64,000 nucleotides of DNA from NCBI GenBank assembly GCA_964571235.1, contig CAZNAI010000001.1:124001-188000 (forward strand), given 5' to 3'. Under the pieces are notes generated by a model. That model was not told where the DNA came from and did not search any database. It saw nothing but the letters and a program-made list of their open reading frames with translations. Made by a program: the position numbers and the translations under genes. Position 1 is the first letter of the stretch; each line of letters opens with the position of its first letter. Positions 8,338 through 17,057 of the stretch are shown here, in pieces. The stretch comes from JACRAV01 sp964571235. Lineage in GTDB: Bacteria; Zixibacteria; MSB-5A5; GN15; FEB-12.

Positions 8338-9411
8338 ATGAAGATGTCCGATTTGGGATGGACTCCATCCCGTGAAGTTGAATTTGCAGATTACATATCA
8401 GACGGCGTCGTGCCGGGGCGGATCGCCGAAGAACACCGAGACCGATACCTGGTGTTCACTGAGCAGGGCGAACGAAATGCTGAGATTACAGGTAAGCTCC
8501 GCTTTGCGGCGAAGTCGCGCCTTGATTTTCCAGCAGTAGGTGATTGGGTGGCGGTCTCAAATACCAATGGCGGTTCAGCGGCTGTTATCCATGCTGTCTT
8601 GCCGCGTCGTTCGACCTTTGTGCGAAAAGCGGCCGGCGAAACGACTGAGCTACAAGTAGTCGCGTCCAATGTTGACACTGTTCTCTTGGTGACCGACATG
8701 GGGCTGGATTTCAACGTGCGGCGACTGGAGCGGTACCTAACGCTCGCCTACGAAAGCGGCGCGACACCGGTGATCGTGCTAAACAAATCCGATCTGTGCG
8801 AAGATCTCGCCGGCAAAATCGCCGAGGTTGAAACCGTAGCGCTGGGTGTTCCAATATTTGCGGTAAGCGCGGAGCGCGGCGACGGTATGTCGGAGCTTGA
8901 GACAGTTGTGACACCAGGACAGACAGTGGCGCTGATCGGGTCATCGGGTGTGGGCAAATCAACAATTGTCAATTACCTGCTTTCGGAAAACCGGCTGAAG
9001 ACCTCGGCTGTGCGCGATTCCGACGGGCGCGGACGCCACACGACTACTGCGCGGCAACTGATCCTCTTGCCCTCCGGCGGGATGGTAATCGATACCCCCG
9101 GCATGCGAGAGATACAACTATGGGGCGACGAGACCGATTTGTCCGGATCGTTTGCTGATATCGAAGAGCTGGCGAGCCGGTGCCGATTTTCTGATTGTGA
9201 ACATCAAAGCGAACCGGATTGCGCAGTAAGAGCGGCGCTGGAAAACGGTGCGCTTGAAGAATCGCGCTGGGAAAGTTACCGGAAACTCAAACGCGAATTG
9301 CGGTTTCTGGAACGCAAAGTGGATATCCGGGCGCGGCTGGATGAGAAGGCACGCTGGAAGCGGATTCACAAATCGGCCAAAGAGGTCATGCGGCGGAAGT
9401 ATGGGAGTTGA
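8338..9411 (+). CDS. rsgA: Ribosome small-subunit-dependent GTPase A
   Basis: A 357-residue circularly permuted GTPase that acts in late maturation of the 30S ribosomal subunit. The motif order is permuted as expected: G4 NKSD (149-152) comes before G1 GSSGVGKST (201-209) and G3 DTPG (252-255). An N-terminal OB fold covers roughly residues 25-90, and the C-terminal zinc site is visible as C282, C287, H289 and C295, followed by a basic helical tail. Length and architecture are standard. The ATG at 8338 is preceded only by a weak ribosome site; a second ATG two codons later is equally possible. It stands alone between the chemotaxis module and a structured repeat. Confidence 0.96.
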   Translation: MKMSDLGWTPSREVEFADYISDGVVPGRIAEEHRDRYLVFTEQGERNAEITGKLRFAAKSRLDFPAVGDWVAVSNTNGGSAAVIHAVLPRRSTFVRKAAGETTELQVVASNVDTVLLVTDMGLDFNVRRLERYLTLAYESGATPVIVLNKSDLCEDLAGKIAEVETVALGVPIFAVSAERGDGMSELETVVTPGQTVALIGSSGVGKSTIVNYLLSENRLKTSAVRDSDGRGRHTTTARQLILLPSGGMVIDTPGMREIQLWGDETDLSGSFADIEELASRCRFSDCEHQSEPDCAVRAALENGALEESRWESYRKLKRELRFLERKVDIRARLDEKARWKRIHKSAKEVMRRKYGS

Positions 9412-9428
9412 TAAATCATGTCACTCTT

Positions 9429-9550
9429 GTAGGTCGGGTTCTGAGTGAGTCCGCGCCAGCGGGCGAACGAAAGACCCGACATTCGTTGATCACCAATCAT
9501 GATGTCGGGTTTCTCGTCCCACTTTCGCGGGACTTCGGAACCCGACCTAC
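9429..9550. repeat. Branched inverted-repeat element
   Basis: The ends are perfect 13-bp inverted repeats (GTAGGTCGGGTTC at 9429-9441 and its complement at 9538-9550). Inside are three smaller hairpins: CCGC/GCGG (9451-9462), an ACCCGACAT/ATGTCGGGT arm pair (9474-9482 with 9502-9510) and GTCCC/GGGAC (9516-9532). The whole 122-base unit can fold into a multi-branched structure. It contains no ORF, and sits between the 3' ends of rsgA and the PAS gene. It looks like a small non-autonomous palindromic repeat; a double terminator is the plainer alternative. Confidence 0.6.
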
Positions 9551-9888
9551 TAATCTCGCTTGAAATGTGGGAGGTGATCGGGGATCGGGATTGAGATTTC
9601 GACATACCCGCAGAATCGGTCGCCGTCGAAGAGCGGCATTTGGTGAATGATCTTGCGCTGGCCGTTCTTCTCGATCGTATAGTGATTCGGCTGTCGGTCT
9701 TTATACATTTGCGCGAGCTGTGTTCGTGACGGTTCCGGGTGACAGTCAAGGACGTTGGTCCCGATAAGTTGCAGGCCGCCGTCGGCTGAAAACACCTGCG
9801 CCGAGGCGGCGTTCATGTAAGTGATGATGCCGTCGGCGTCCGCGACAGTGATCGAGGCGGTTAGATTGTCTGGCCAGTGGTTGGGCAT
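9550..9888 (-). CDS. Small stand-alone PAS-domain protein
   Basis: A 112-residue protein made of essentially one PAS fold: ASITVADADGIITYMNAAS and the later GYVEISIPIP strand, with a middle helix region and YTIEKNGQRKIIHQMPLF. Single PAS proteins bind small ligands, haem or flavin, or mediate signalling contacts; no output domain is present. I set the start at the ATG 9886-9888 because GGAG lies six bases upstream and the PAS fold begins just after; the frame is open upstream without support. It is divergent from the multihaem cytochrome operon, so a redox or haem-related sensing role is possible but unproven. Confidence 0.7.
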   Translation of the reverse strand: MPNHWPDNLTASITVADADGIITYMNAASAQVFSADGGLQLIGTNVLDCHPEPSRTQLAQMYKDRQPNHYTIEKNGQRKIIHQMPLFDGDRFCGYVEISIPIPDHLPHFKRD

Positions 9889-10107
9889 GGTTCTCCAAAT
9901 CTTTCGTTTCGGGTCTTGTTGGAAAAGTAAATCGAGCGCAACTCTCGTCGCTACCAGAAAGTTGTTTGGCCGACATTTGTTCGGATAAAATTGATACAAA
10001 AGCGTACACTATTAAACGAGTCACAGTTTTGATTTCTATTGCCCTCGAAGACTATTCCGATATATTCAGGGGAGTTTGTGAAAAAAATCTTTTGGATGGG
10101 AGTGGGT

Positions 10108-11328
10108 ATGATGAAAATCGGGATTATCATCGCCGCCATATCTCTCAGCACCGGACCTGTGTTGGGACAGTCGCCGGATTCTGCCTGTCTGGCCTGCCAC
10201 AGCGCACAAACGCACAAGGCCAAGCCGAATGCACAAGTTGTCAGCGCCGAGGCGTTGGCCGCGTCGGTTCACGCAACGGTCGCCTGCACCGACTGCCACA
10301 CAATTGAGGCGAACACACCGCACAAAGGAAACCGGGCGGTCTACTGCGCTCGGTGTCACCAAAAAGAAGCCGAAGGGTTCAGCCAGTCGCCGCATGTGAA
10401 AGGGCGTGAATCGGGAATCGAGAATCTTCCAACCTGCATTATCTGCCACGGCGGCCACGAGATTAAAGCGGTATCAGACACCACCTCGCTTACCAACCAT
10501 GCTAACTCGGTGAAAATTTGCATCCGCTGTCACGAGAGCAAAGCAATCACCGATCAAACCGGGAAAATGCCCAAACCGGCGATGATCAAGGCATACGAAA
10601 ACTCAGTTCACGGAAACGCCTTGATGGTCAAGGGAAACAAGAATGCGCCGTCTTGTGTCGATTGCCACGGTTCCCATTCGTTTTTGCCGGCCGATCAACC
10701 GGAAAGCCCGATTTACAAGACCCACATCGCGCAAACCTGTGGCAAATGCCACAACGAAATAGCCAGTACATATAGCGGCTCAATCCACGGCAGTTCGCTT
10801 GCGCAGGGAGTGATTGAGTCACCGACGTGCACGAGTTGCCACGGCGAGCACGATATCAAGGCGCCGTCGGACACGACCTCGCGCGTCTCCCCCGGCCATG
10901 TTGTCAAAACCTGCTCGGATTGCCATACCTCGGCGAAGATGGTCGCCAAGTTCGGTCTCAAGCCGGATCGGATCGCGACCTTCAAAGAATCATTCCATGG
11001 CGCCGCCGGTGAGCTGGGCGATACACGCGTTGCCAACTGTGCGTCGTGTCACGGCGTGCACAATATCTATACGCAGAGCGATCCACGCTCAATGATCAAC
11101 GCCGCCAATATTCAGTCGACCTGCGGACAGTGCCACGAGGACCTTCCTGCCGACTTCGCGAAAGCCTCGGTGCACACGTCGGCGACCGATCCAGCCTCTG
11201 GCGGAGAATTTGTTGTCCGGAAGTTCTATATATGGTTTATTTCTATTCTCATATTGGTGTTTGTCGGCTACCGGGTGCTTGAATACAAACGTCGGGTGAA
11301 ACGAACGGATATGTCGGGCCGCTCATGA
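10108..11328 (+). CDS. Membrane-anchored undecahaem c-type cytochrome
   Basis: About 406 residues with a signal peptide (MMKIGIIIAAISLSTGPVLG) and eleven CXXCH haem-binding sites, including CLACH, CTDCH, CARCH, CIICH, CIRCH, CVDCH, CGKCH, CTSCH, CSDCH, CASCH and CGQCH. A single C-terminal membrane helix (FYIWFISILILVFVGYRVLE) with a basic tail anchors it, leaving the haem domain in the periplasm. Start chosen at ATG 10108 (GGGAG five bases before it); a GTG at 10078 would give a longer KK-rich signal. First gene of a four-gene operon; its stop overlaps the next start by ATGA. Likely electron carrier between membrane quinol oxidation and an external or periplasmic acceptor. Confidence 0.88.
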   Translation: MMKIGIIIAAISLSTGPVLGQSPDSACLACHSAQTHKAKPNAQVVSAEALAASVHATVACTDCHTIEANTPHKGNRAVYCARCHQKEAEGFSQSPHVKGRESGIENLPTCIICHGGHEIKAVSDTTSLTNHANSVKICIRCHESKAITDQTGKMPKPAMIKAYENSVHGNALMVKGNKNAPSCVDCHGSHSFLPADQPESPIYKTHIAQTCGKCHNEIASTYSGSIHGSSLAQGVIESPTCTSCHGEHDIKAPSDTTSRVSPGHVVKTCSDCHTSAKMVAKFGLKPDRIATFKESFHGAAGELGDTRVANCASCHGVHNIYTQSDPRSMINAANIQSTCGQCHEDLPADFAKASVHTSATDPASGGEFVVRKFYIWFISILILVFVGYRVLEYKRRVKRTDMSGRS

Positions 11329-12371
11329 GAAGATTTGGACTACATATTTTCGCGGCAATCGTAGTAGCGGGCTTGGCGGCGACTGTTTCAGCCGAGGAGA
11401 AGTGCCTGGTCTGCCACGGGCGGCATGATCTGTTCCGCACTGAGGAGACCGGCCGAAAAGTCAGCCTGTTTATCGACACGACGGTTCTCGGGCATTCGGC
11501 TCACGGAACACGGGCCTGTGTCGATTGCCATGTCGATGTCGTGGCGATTCCGCACAAAGAAGTCAAGGCGGTGAACTGCCGCCGTTGTCACTATGCCGGG
11601 AATTCCACCGGTGCGCCGCAGGGTGAACTGTACGATCAATTTGAACACTCGGTGCACGGAATGGAAGTTCTGGCGGGGAATGCCAAAGCGCCGGTCTGTC
11701 AGGATTGCCACGGAACGCACGACATTCTCGGTCCGGATTCGGCAAGTTCGCGGACCAACAAATTGAACCGGCCGAAAACGTGCGGGCGATGCCATATCGA
11801 AGTGTATGCGCAGTTCGAGCAGTCGATTCACGGCCAGGCGCTGACAAAGGGGAATCTCGATGCTCCGGATTGTTCATCGTGCCACGGCGAGCACAATATT
11901 CAACGGCCAAGCGATACGTCGTCCACTGTCGCCGCCGGACATGTTGCCAACACGTGTAGCAACTGTCATGGACCTGTTGGAGTCGTCGCTAAATACGGTA
12001 TCAGGACCGACCGAACCGCCACGTTTGAGCATTCGTTCCATGGGATCGCCCAGCAGATGCAGAATATGACGGTCGCCAATTGTGCGTCGTGCCACGGCAA
12101 CCATGGTATCCTGCCTGCTAACGATCCAAAATCATCGATCAACCCGGCGAACATCGTTGCTACTTGCGGTCGACCCGATTGTCACCCGGAGGCGACGCCT
12201 CAGTTTGCCAGCGGAAAGATTCATGTCGACCCGCACAACAAAGAGTCGGGACTCGTGTACTATATCACAAAGTTTTTCACGATCCTGACTCTCGGCACCC
12301 TGGTCGGACTGTTTGTATTTATCATCCTTGATTTGATGCGGCGCGCTAAAGCGTCACGGGCGGCCCGATGA
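11325..12371 (+). CDS. Membrane-anchored multihaem c-type cytochrome (8 CXXCH plus one CX4CH)
   Basis: A 348-residue protein with a signal peptide (ending VAGLAATVSA), eight CXXCH motifs (CLVCH, CVDCH, CRRCH, CQDCH, CGRCH, CSSCH, CSNCH, CASCH) and one unusual CGRPDCH near the C terminus, then a membrane helix (FFTILTLGTLVGLFVFIILDL) and a basic tail. It shares repeat phrases with the preceding gene (HGEHNIQ-PSDTSS, HVANTCSNCH, FEHSFHG, VANCASCHG-H), so the two look like duplicates that diverged. It overlaps both neighbours by four bases. Role inferred as a periplasmic electron carrier of the same complex. Confidence 0.88.
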   Translation: MRRFGLHIFAAIVVAGLAATVSAEEKCLVCHGRHDLFRTEETGRKVSLFIDTTVLGHSAHGTRACVDCHVDVVAIPHKEVKAVNCRRCHYAGNSTGAPQGELYDQFEHSVHGMEVLAGNAKAPVCQDCHGTHDILGPDSASSRTNKLNRPKTCGRCHIEVYAQFEQSIHGQALTKGNLDAPDCSSCHGEHNIQRPSDTSSTVAAGHVANTCSNCHGPVGVVAKYGIRTDRTATFEHSFHGIAQQMQNMTVANCASCHGNHGILPANDPKSSINPANIVATCGRPDCHPEATPQFASGKIHVDPHNKESGLVYYITKFFTILTLGTLVGLFVFIILDLMRRAKASRAAR

Positions 12372-13327
12372 CTCCTATGGACGATCGCACGAAGGACACC
12401 AAATCGCCGCGTCGCACACTGGCTGAAAAGCTCGGCCAGGAAGTGATCGACAATGCCCGTCCGCTGATCGACGCTGAAACTCCGCCGGCGGAATTAACCA
12501 AGTTCTCTTCGCAGGTTGCCGACCGGATCGAATTTGAAGCAAATGTCGCCTTCTCCGAAGCCGTTACAAAATTCTCGAAACAGAAGGTGAAAGTACCGGT
12601 CGCAGAAACCGGCGAGCGGATGTTTGAGAGGTTTGGCAAGAATTTTCGGTTTCAGCATATGCTGATGTTCTTGAGTGTCATTTTGCTGATTGTCACCGGC
12701 ATCCCGCTTAAGTTTCCAACCTTTGGCATTTCGAAATTCATCATTCTGGATATTTTCGGCGGCCTGCAGAACTCCACGGTCGTGCATCGTGTGGCGGCGG
12801 TGGGACTCATGATCGTCGGCGCCTGGCACTTCGGATATATCATCATATCGAGAATCGGGCGTCGGGACTTCTTCCTGATGATTCCCCGGCCCCAGGATGG
12901 CAAGGACGCTGTTCACACCATCATGTTCTTTCTGGGGAAACGGGCCTCGGGTCCCAAATTCGGCCGTTTCTCTTTCATTGAGAAATTCGATTACTGGGCG
13001 GTCTACTGGGGAATGGTCATCATGATCGGATCGGGGCTCATTCTCTGGTTCAAGGAGACATTTTCAAAGGACATATTCGACATCGCCCGGGAAGCGCATT
13101 CGGACGAAGGCCTCCTGGCGACATTGGCGATCATTGTCTGGCACTTCTACAATGTGCACTTCAACCCGGATGTCTTCCCAATGAGCTGGGTCTGGTGGCA
13201 CGGTAAGATGACCGAGAGCGAGATGAAACACCACCATCCGCTGGAGTACGCCGAGATTGTCAATGCCGAGCGTGAAGAGATAAGCGGCAAGCAAAACGAT
13301 TCCAAAGCGAAAGACGGCGACAAGTGA
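12368..13327 (+). CDS. Membrane cytochrome b subunit (b561/NarI-like fold)
   Basis: A 319-residue integral membrane protein. After a roughly 90-residue cytosolic, charged N-terminal region there are about four membrane helices: HMLMFLSVILLIVTGIPL, VVHRVAAVGLMIVGAWHFGY, YWAVYWGMVIMIGSGLILW and EGLLATLAIIVWHFYNVHF. Histidines in helices (HR, WHF, WHFYNVH) are suitable b-haem ligands. This is the arrangement of di-haem cytochrome b subunits that oxidise quinol and pass electrons to periplasmic c-type cytochromes. Lying between three multihaem proteins and coupled to both neighbours by overlapping stop/start codons, it is the likely membrane quinol-oxidising part of the complex. Confidence 0.82.
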   Translation: MTPMDDRTKDTKSPRRTLAEKLGQEVIDNARPLIDAETPPAELTKFSSQVADRIEFEANVAFSEAVTKFSKQKVKVPVAETGERMFERFGKNFRFQHMLMFLSVILLIVTGIPLKFPTFGISKFIILDIFGGLQNSTVVHRVAAVGLMIVGAWHFGYIIISRIGRRDFFLMIPRPQDGKDAVHTIMFFLGKRASGPKFGRFSFIEKFDYWAVYWGMVIMIGSGLILWFKETFSKDIFDIAREAHSDEGLLATLAIIVWHFYNVHFNPDVFPMSWVWWHGKMTESEMKHHHPLEYAEIVNAEREEISGKQNDSKAKDGDK

Positions 13328-14898
13328 TCTCCTTTTTCAAAGACATCGGGCAGACCTTTGGCCGTCACAAGCGAACACTCTTGATTGCACTGGGCGCGGT
13401 TGTGGTGGTGCTGGTGGTCGCTGGTCTCGTTCTGAAATGGCAGACACAGAGGGCGAGTTTCTGCCAGTCATGCCACTACATGGAGCCGTACGTTCGCCAC
13501 TGGAAGGCCTCATCGCACAGCGATGTGACTTGTATTAAGTGCCATGACTACGGAGTTGCCGCACTGACCTTTTCGGCGCTAAAGTATTGGTCGGGGACAT
13601 ATAATCCTCGTCCCAAAGCCAATGTGCACGATGCCAGTTGTTTGACATCGGGATGTCACGAAGTACGACTTCTCCAGGGAAAATCGACTTTCAAAAAGGG
13701 CATCATTTTTGACCACACCGTGCATCTTGAGAAGGTACTTCGTGGAGAGAAACTACGGTGTACCTCCTGCCACAATCAGATCGTGCAATATGACCAGGAA
13801 GTCACTCCTCAGCACATGGCGGTGAACGAGAAGAGTTGTTTCGTATGCCATTTTAAGGACGCCGGTCAAGGGGAAGCGATCACCGGGTGCGACGCCTGCC
13901 ATGGGATGCCGAAAGACACCGTGATGCACGGCGGATTTGCGTTCGATCACGGGCCGTATCTGAAACTCAAGGTGGAATGCAAGCAGTGTCATACGTCGAT
14001 TGTCAAAGGCGATGGCGCTGTGCCGGAAGCGCGGTGTTACTCTTGCCATGTCGAGCGGTCGCGCACAGATCACACGCGTGAGGAACTGCACCAGATTCAC
14101 GTGACCACCAATGGAATCGACTGCTACAGTTGTCACTCCGATATCGAGCATGGCAATTTCGAAATGGTCAGTGCGCTGGATATCAAATGCGAAAACTGCC
14201 ATCTCCGGCAACATAACCGCCCCAAGCAACTATACATGGGAATAGGCGGCCGTGATTCGCTGGATATGCCAAGTCCGATGTTTGCCGCGCAGGTCAGTTG
14301 CACTGGGTGTCACACCCATATCACGGCGCAAGGTGAGCCGATGGCATTGCAGGATCGCAAAGAGGCCCAACGGGCGTCATGTGTGACCTGTCACGGCGCG
14401 GGATTTGACCTGATGTTTGACAATTGGAGGATCGGAGCAAAATTGGTGTTGGATGAATTTGGCGCCTACGCGAAAACAATTGGCGCGGAGGTCGCAACGC
14501 TCGGAAATGGCTCCGCGAGCATGGGTGCCAAGGCGGCGCTGGACACAGCCCAGTACAATCTCGAGTTTCTTCGCGAAGGGCATGTCCCCCACAATATCAA
14601 GTACTCACTCTATTTGCTCAATGCCAGTGCTGATCGGGTCGAACGCGCTCTGAAAGCGGCTAAACCTAGCGCGACCATACCGAGTCGCGGGAAGAGCCTT
14701 GACCCGGACAACTCGTGCCAGACATTCTGTCATACCAACAAGGCGCCACTGGAAAGTGTTACGTGGGAAGGCAAGAAACTGCCGCACACGATGCACATAA
14801 CCGACGCTGAAGTCGCCTGCAAGAGTTGTCACTCAGTGGTCGAGCACGGGAAGACGGAAATTCAACGGGACGTTTGCAAAAGCTGTCACGAGTGGTAG
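13324..14898 (+). CDS. NapC/NirT-like multihaem cytochrome c (13 CXXCH plus CX3CH and CX4CH)
   Basis: A 524-residue cytochrome with an uncleaved-looking N-terminal membrane helix (LLIALGAVVVVLVVAGLVL) followed by FCQSCHYMEPYVRHWKASSH, the typical first haem of NapC/NirT quinol dehydrogenases. I count thirteen CXXCH sites plus CLTSGCH and CQTFCH, both non-standard spacings. A 100-residue haem-free helical insert lies between about residues 360 and 465. The start is a GTG (13324) overlapping the previous TGA. NapC/NirT proteins transfer electrons from menaquinol to periplasmic reductases; here the partner is probably the cytochromes of the same operon. No recognisable terminal reductase lies next to it. 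Confidence 0.88.
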   Translation: MISFFKDIGQTFGRHKRTLLIALGAVVVVLVVAGLVLKWQTQRASFCQSCHYMEPYVRHWKASSHSDVTCIKCHDYGVAALTFSALKYWSGTYNPRPKANVHDASCLTSGCHEVRLLQGKSTFKKGIIFDHTVHLEKVLRGEKLRCTSCHNQIVQYDQEVTPQHMAVNEKSCFVCHFKDAGQGEAITGCDACHGMPKDTVMHGGFAFDHGPYLKLKVECKQCHTSIVKGDGAVPEARCYSCHVERSRTDHTREELHQIHVTTNGIDCYSCHSDIEHGNFEMVSALDIKCENCHLRQHNRPKQLYMGIGGRDSLDMPSPMFAAQVSCTGCHTHITAQGEPMALQDRKEAQRASCVTCHGAGFDLMFDNWRIGAKLVLDEFGAYAKTIGAEVATLGNGSASMGAKAALDTAQYNLEFLREGHVPHNIKYSLYLLNASADRVERALKAAKPSATIPSRGKSLDPDNSCQTFCHTNKAPLESVTWEGKKLPHTMHITDAEVACKSCHSVVEHGKTEIQRDVCKSCHEW

Positions 14899-14915
14899 TT
14901 GGTACCTGGAATTGA

Positions 14916-16031
14916 TTAGTACCCCTTTCCAAGCATAAACACCCGAAAAAGCGTATCCGGGAGCAATCGCATGTGCTCCACTATGTGCTCAGCGGTATAG
15001 TATGCGGGGGCGATGAAATTCAAGGCGAGTAGAACGAAAATCCACGACCGATATGACTTATCGGGTGATTGAAACATCTGCGATAGCGCAACCAGCACGA
15101 CCATGAAACTCATGGTCCAAAGGCGCGAGGAATCCCAGGCAATAAAGAGCTGAAGGCCGCAACAGACGAGCAGTATCAACGGCTCTTTCAGGCGAAGCGT
15201 TCGATCAATGCGCCACTGTGATACCACCCACACAACCGGTATCGCCCACAAAAGTTTGAAGACGGTGGCAAACCCCAGAATACTCTGCGGGAATGAACCT
15301 CGAAAATAGAACAAGGGGTCGTGCGTGAGTGGACCGAGATAGAATTCGGTGTCGTAGGTAACTCGCATGTTGCCCGATTGCCAGTCACGGACCCAGATGA
15401 CTATCGCCGCAACCAGCACAATTGCCAAAGAGTCAAAAAGGAAACGTCGACGACGGTTGGGGCTACCTTCCAATCGGATATACAGAAACCACGGCAACAA
15501 GAACAGAATCGACTCGCGGTTGAACATTCCGAGCAAGAACAGCATCCAAAAAAACCATGTGTGTCGTTGCCGCCACCACCACATCACAAAAATGATGAGA
15601 TAGGTGAGCGAGTCACAAAACCCGCTGTAGTGGATAGAAGTTAAAGTCACCAGTGAAAACGCGATGACCGAGGCGGCGATGAAGGCATCGGCCGGCTCCT
15701 CACTCAGTGTTCGGAAGCACCTGTATATAACCATGATGAACAGAGCGGCGATAATCAGATTAGTGACGATGATCCCCTCACCCCTAAGGCCGACTGCATA
15801 GCTGATCAGTGGCGTCAGAAACCGGTACCCCACGAGGTTCGTGGTGTCGGTAGCGAACGGATCGCGAGCCAGTTCGGCATAGAACTGGCCCAAGCCGGTG
15901 CTGGCGTGAATTCCGGGGCGGACGTAGATACAGGCGGCGAGGAATAACACAAGACCAACCACGGACGATGCCGCTGTCACTCCGAACCGCGACTCAAACT
16001 TCTGCAGGCGGGAATTGACGTAGTTGTACAT
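14916..16031 (-). CDS. Polytopic membrane protein, GT-C-like
   Basis: A 371-residue protein with about nine to ten hydrophobic helices and short loops. The first periplasmic loop includes FYAELARDPFATDTTNLVGYRF, with acidic residues after the first helix as in GT-C membrane glycosyltransferases, but I do not recognise a specific family. Other visible features are SGFCDSLTYLIIFVMWWWR and LGMFNRESILFLLPWFLY, the latter with the NRE pattern seen in several lipid-linked sugar transferases and related DUFs. It converges with the cytochrome operon, from which it is separated by 17 bases, and is divergent from the EamA gene. Function remains unassigned. Confidence 0.65.
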   Translation of the reverse strand: MYNYVNSRLQKFESRFGVTAASSVVGLVLFLAACIYVRPGIHASTGLGQFYAELARDPFATDTTNLVGYRFLTPLISYAVGLRGEGIIVTNLIIAALFIMVIYRCFRTLSEEPADAFIAASVIAFSLVTLTSIHYSGFCDSLTYLIIFVMWWWRQRHTWFFWMLFLLGMFNRESILFLLPWFLYIRLEGSPNRRRRFLFDSLAIVLVAAIVIWVRDWQSGNMRVTYDTEFYLGPLTHDPLFYFRGSFPQSILGFATVFKLLWAIPVVWVVSQWRIDRTLRLKEPLILLVCCGLQLFIAWDSSRLWTMSFMVVLVALSQMFQSPDKSYRSWIFVLLALNFIAPAYYTAEHIVEHMRLLPDTLFRVFMLGKGY

Positions 16032-16175
16032 GGTTTAATAGGACAGGTTTAATGCAATCTGAATTCCACATGGCACTTCTGGCAAGCGTTTTTTAGCTCG
16101 TGCGGCACCGGTAACACGCACAGGATTGACAGCAACTAGCAGTTGTTGTTCATTGCGGGTGTCCAGTCAATCGTT

Positions 16176-17057
16176 ATGATCTCGACCCCACGAAAAACAG
16201 AACTACTTGCCGACGCCGGCCTATTCTATGCGGCGGTGATCTGGGGGGCGACCTTTGTTGTGGTGCAATGGGCGCTGACGGGGGTCGACGCCGTTACGAT
16301 GGTGGGGTATCGGTTCTTGTTCGCCGGCAGTGTGCTGATGGTTTATCTTGCGGTCAAACGCCGTCCTCTCATGCGCGATATGGGCAGGTCGCTCTGGCTT
16401 TCGATAATTCTCTGGTCGCTCTATGCGTCGCAGACTATTGGATTAAAATACACGACCGCCTCGAACTCCGGCTTCATCACCGGTCTGTTTGTTGTGTTCG
16501 TCCCGATTTTTCTGATAACTCTTTTCAAGCGACGCCCGACCGTGTGGGAAATTGTGGCCACACTCATATCACTGGGTGGGCTTTGGATTCTCACTGGTGG
16601 GCTGAGAGAAATCAACACCGGTGACGCTCTGACGCTCATATCCGCAATGACCTATGCGCTTCATTTGCTCTACTCCGACAAGTTCATGAAGTCGGGGGCT
16701 GACCCGCTGTTGATCTCGTGCCAGCAGTTTCTATTCGTTGGCATTTTTAGCGTTCTGTTTGGCTTGGCAACCGGGCGATCGTTTGCAGTGACGGCGCCGG
16801 CTATCGGTTGGATTATTTTCCTGGCGCTCTTCCCCACGCTCTCGGCATTTGTCATACAGATGTTCGCGCAGAAGCTCACTTCACCACTCCGAGTGTCCCT
16901 GATATTTGCCTTTGAGCCGGTCTTTGCGGCGATCTTCGCCTGGACTATTGGAGGGGAATCGTTTGTCTGGAAGAGCGCTATCGGAGGAATTCTAATCTTT
17001 GCGGGACTGGTTGTCTCCGGTATCGGTTCACCGCCGGTCGGTTCAGCCGACAAGTGA
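16176..17057 (+). CDS. EamA/DMT-family transporter
   Basis: About 293 residues with ten membrane helices in two five-helix halves, as in the EamA (drug/metabolite transporter) family. The first half begins LFYAAVIWGATFVVVQWAL and contains GYRFLFAGS; the second contains ISAMTYALHLLYSDKFM and LTSPLRVSLIFAFEPVFAAIFAW, the familiar EamA signature with a conserved E-P. Substrate cannot be told from sequence; members export amino acids, nucleotides or other metabolites. I used the ATG at 16176, which begins just before the first helix, though no clear ribosome site is seen. The last 15 bases overlap the end of carB on the other strand. Confidence 0.88.
   Translation: MISTPRKTELLADAGLFYAAVIWGATFVVVQWALTGVDAVTMVGYRFLFAGSVLMVYLAVKRRPLMRDMGRSLWLSIILWSLYASQTIGLKYTTASNSGFITGLFVVFVPIFLITLFKRRPTVWEIVATLISLGGLWILTGGLREINTGDALTLISAMTYALHLLYSDKFMKSGADPLLISCQQFLFVGIFSVLFGLATGRSFAVTAPAIGWIIFLALFPTLSAFVIQMFAQKLTSPLRVSLIFAFEPVFAAIFAWTIGGESFVWKSAIGGILIFAGLVVSGIGSPPVGSADK

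Noticed and set aside
15321..15644. Plus-strand frame opposite the polytopic membrane protein
   Set aside because: Low-complexity translation and no ribosome site; shadow of the membrane gene.
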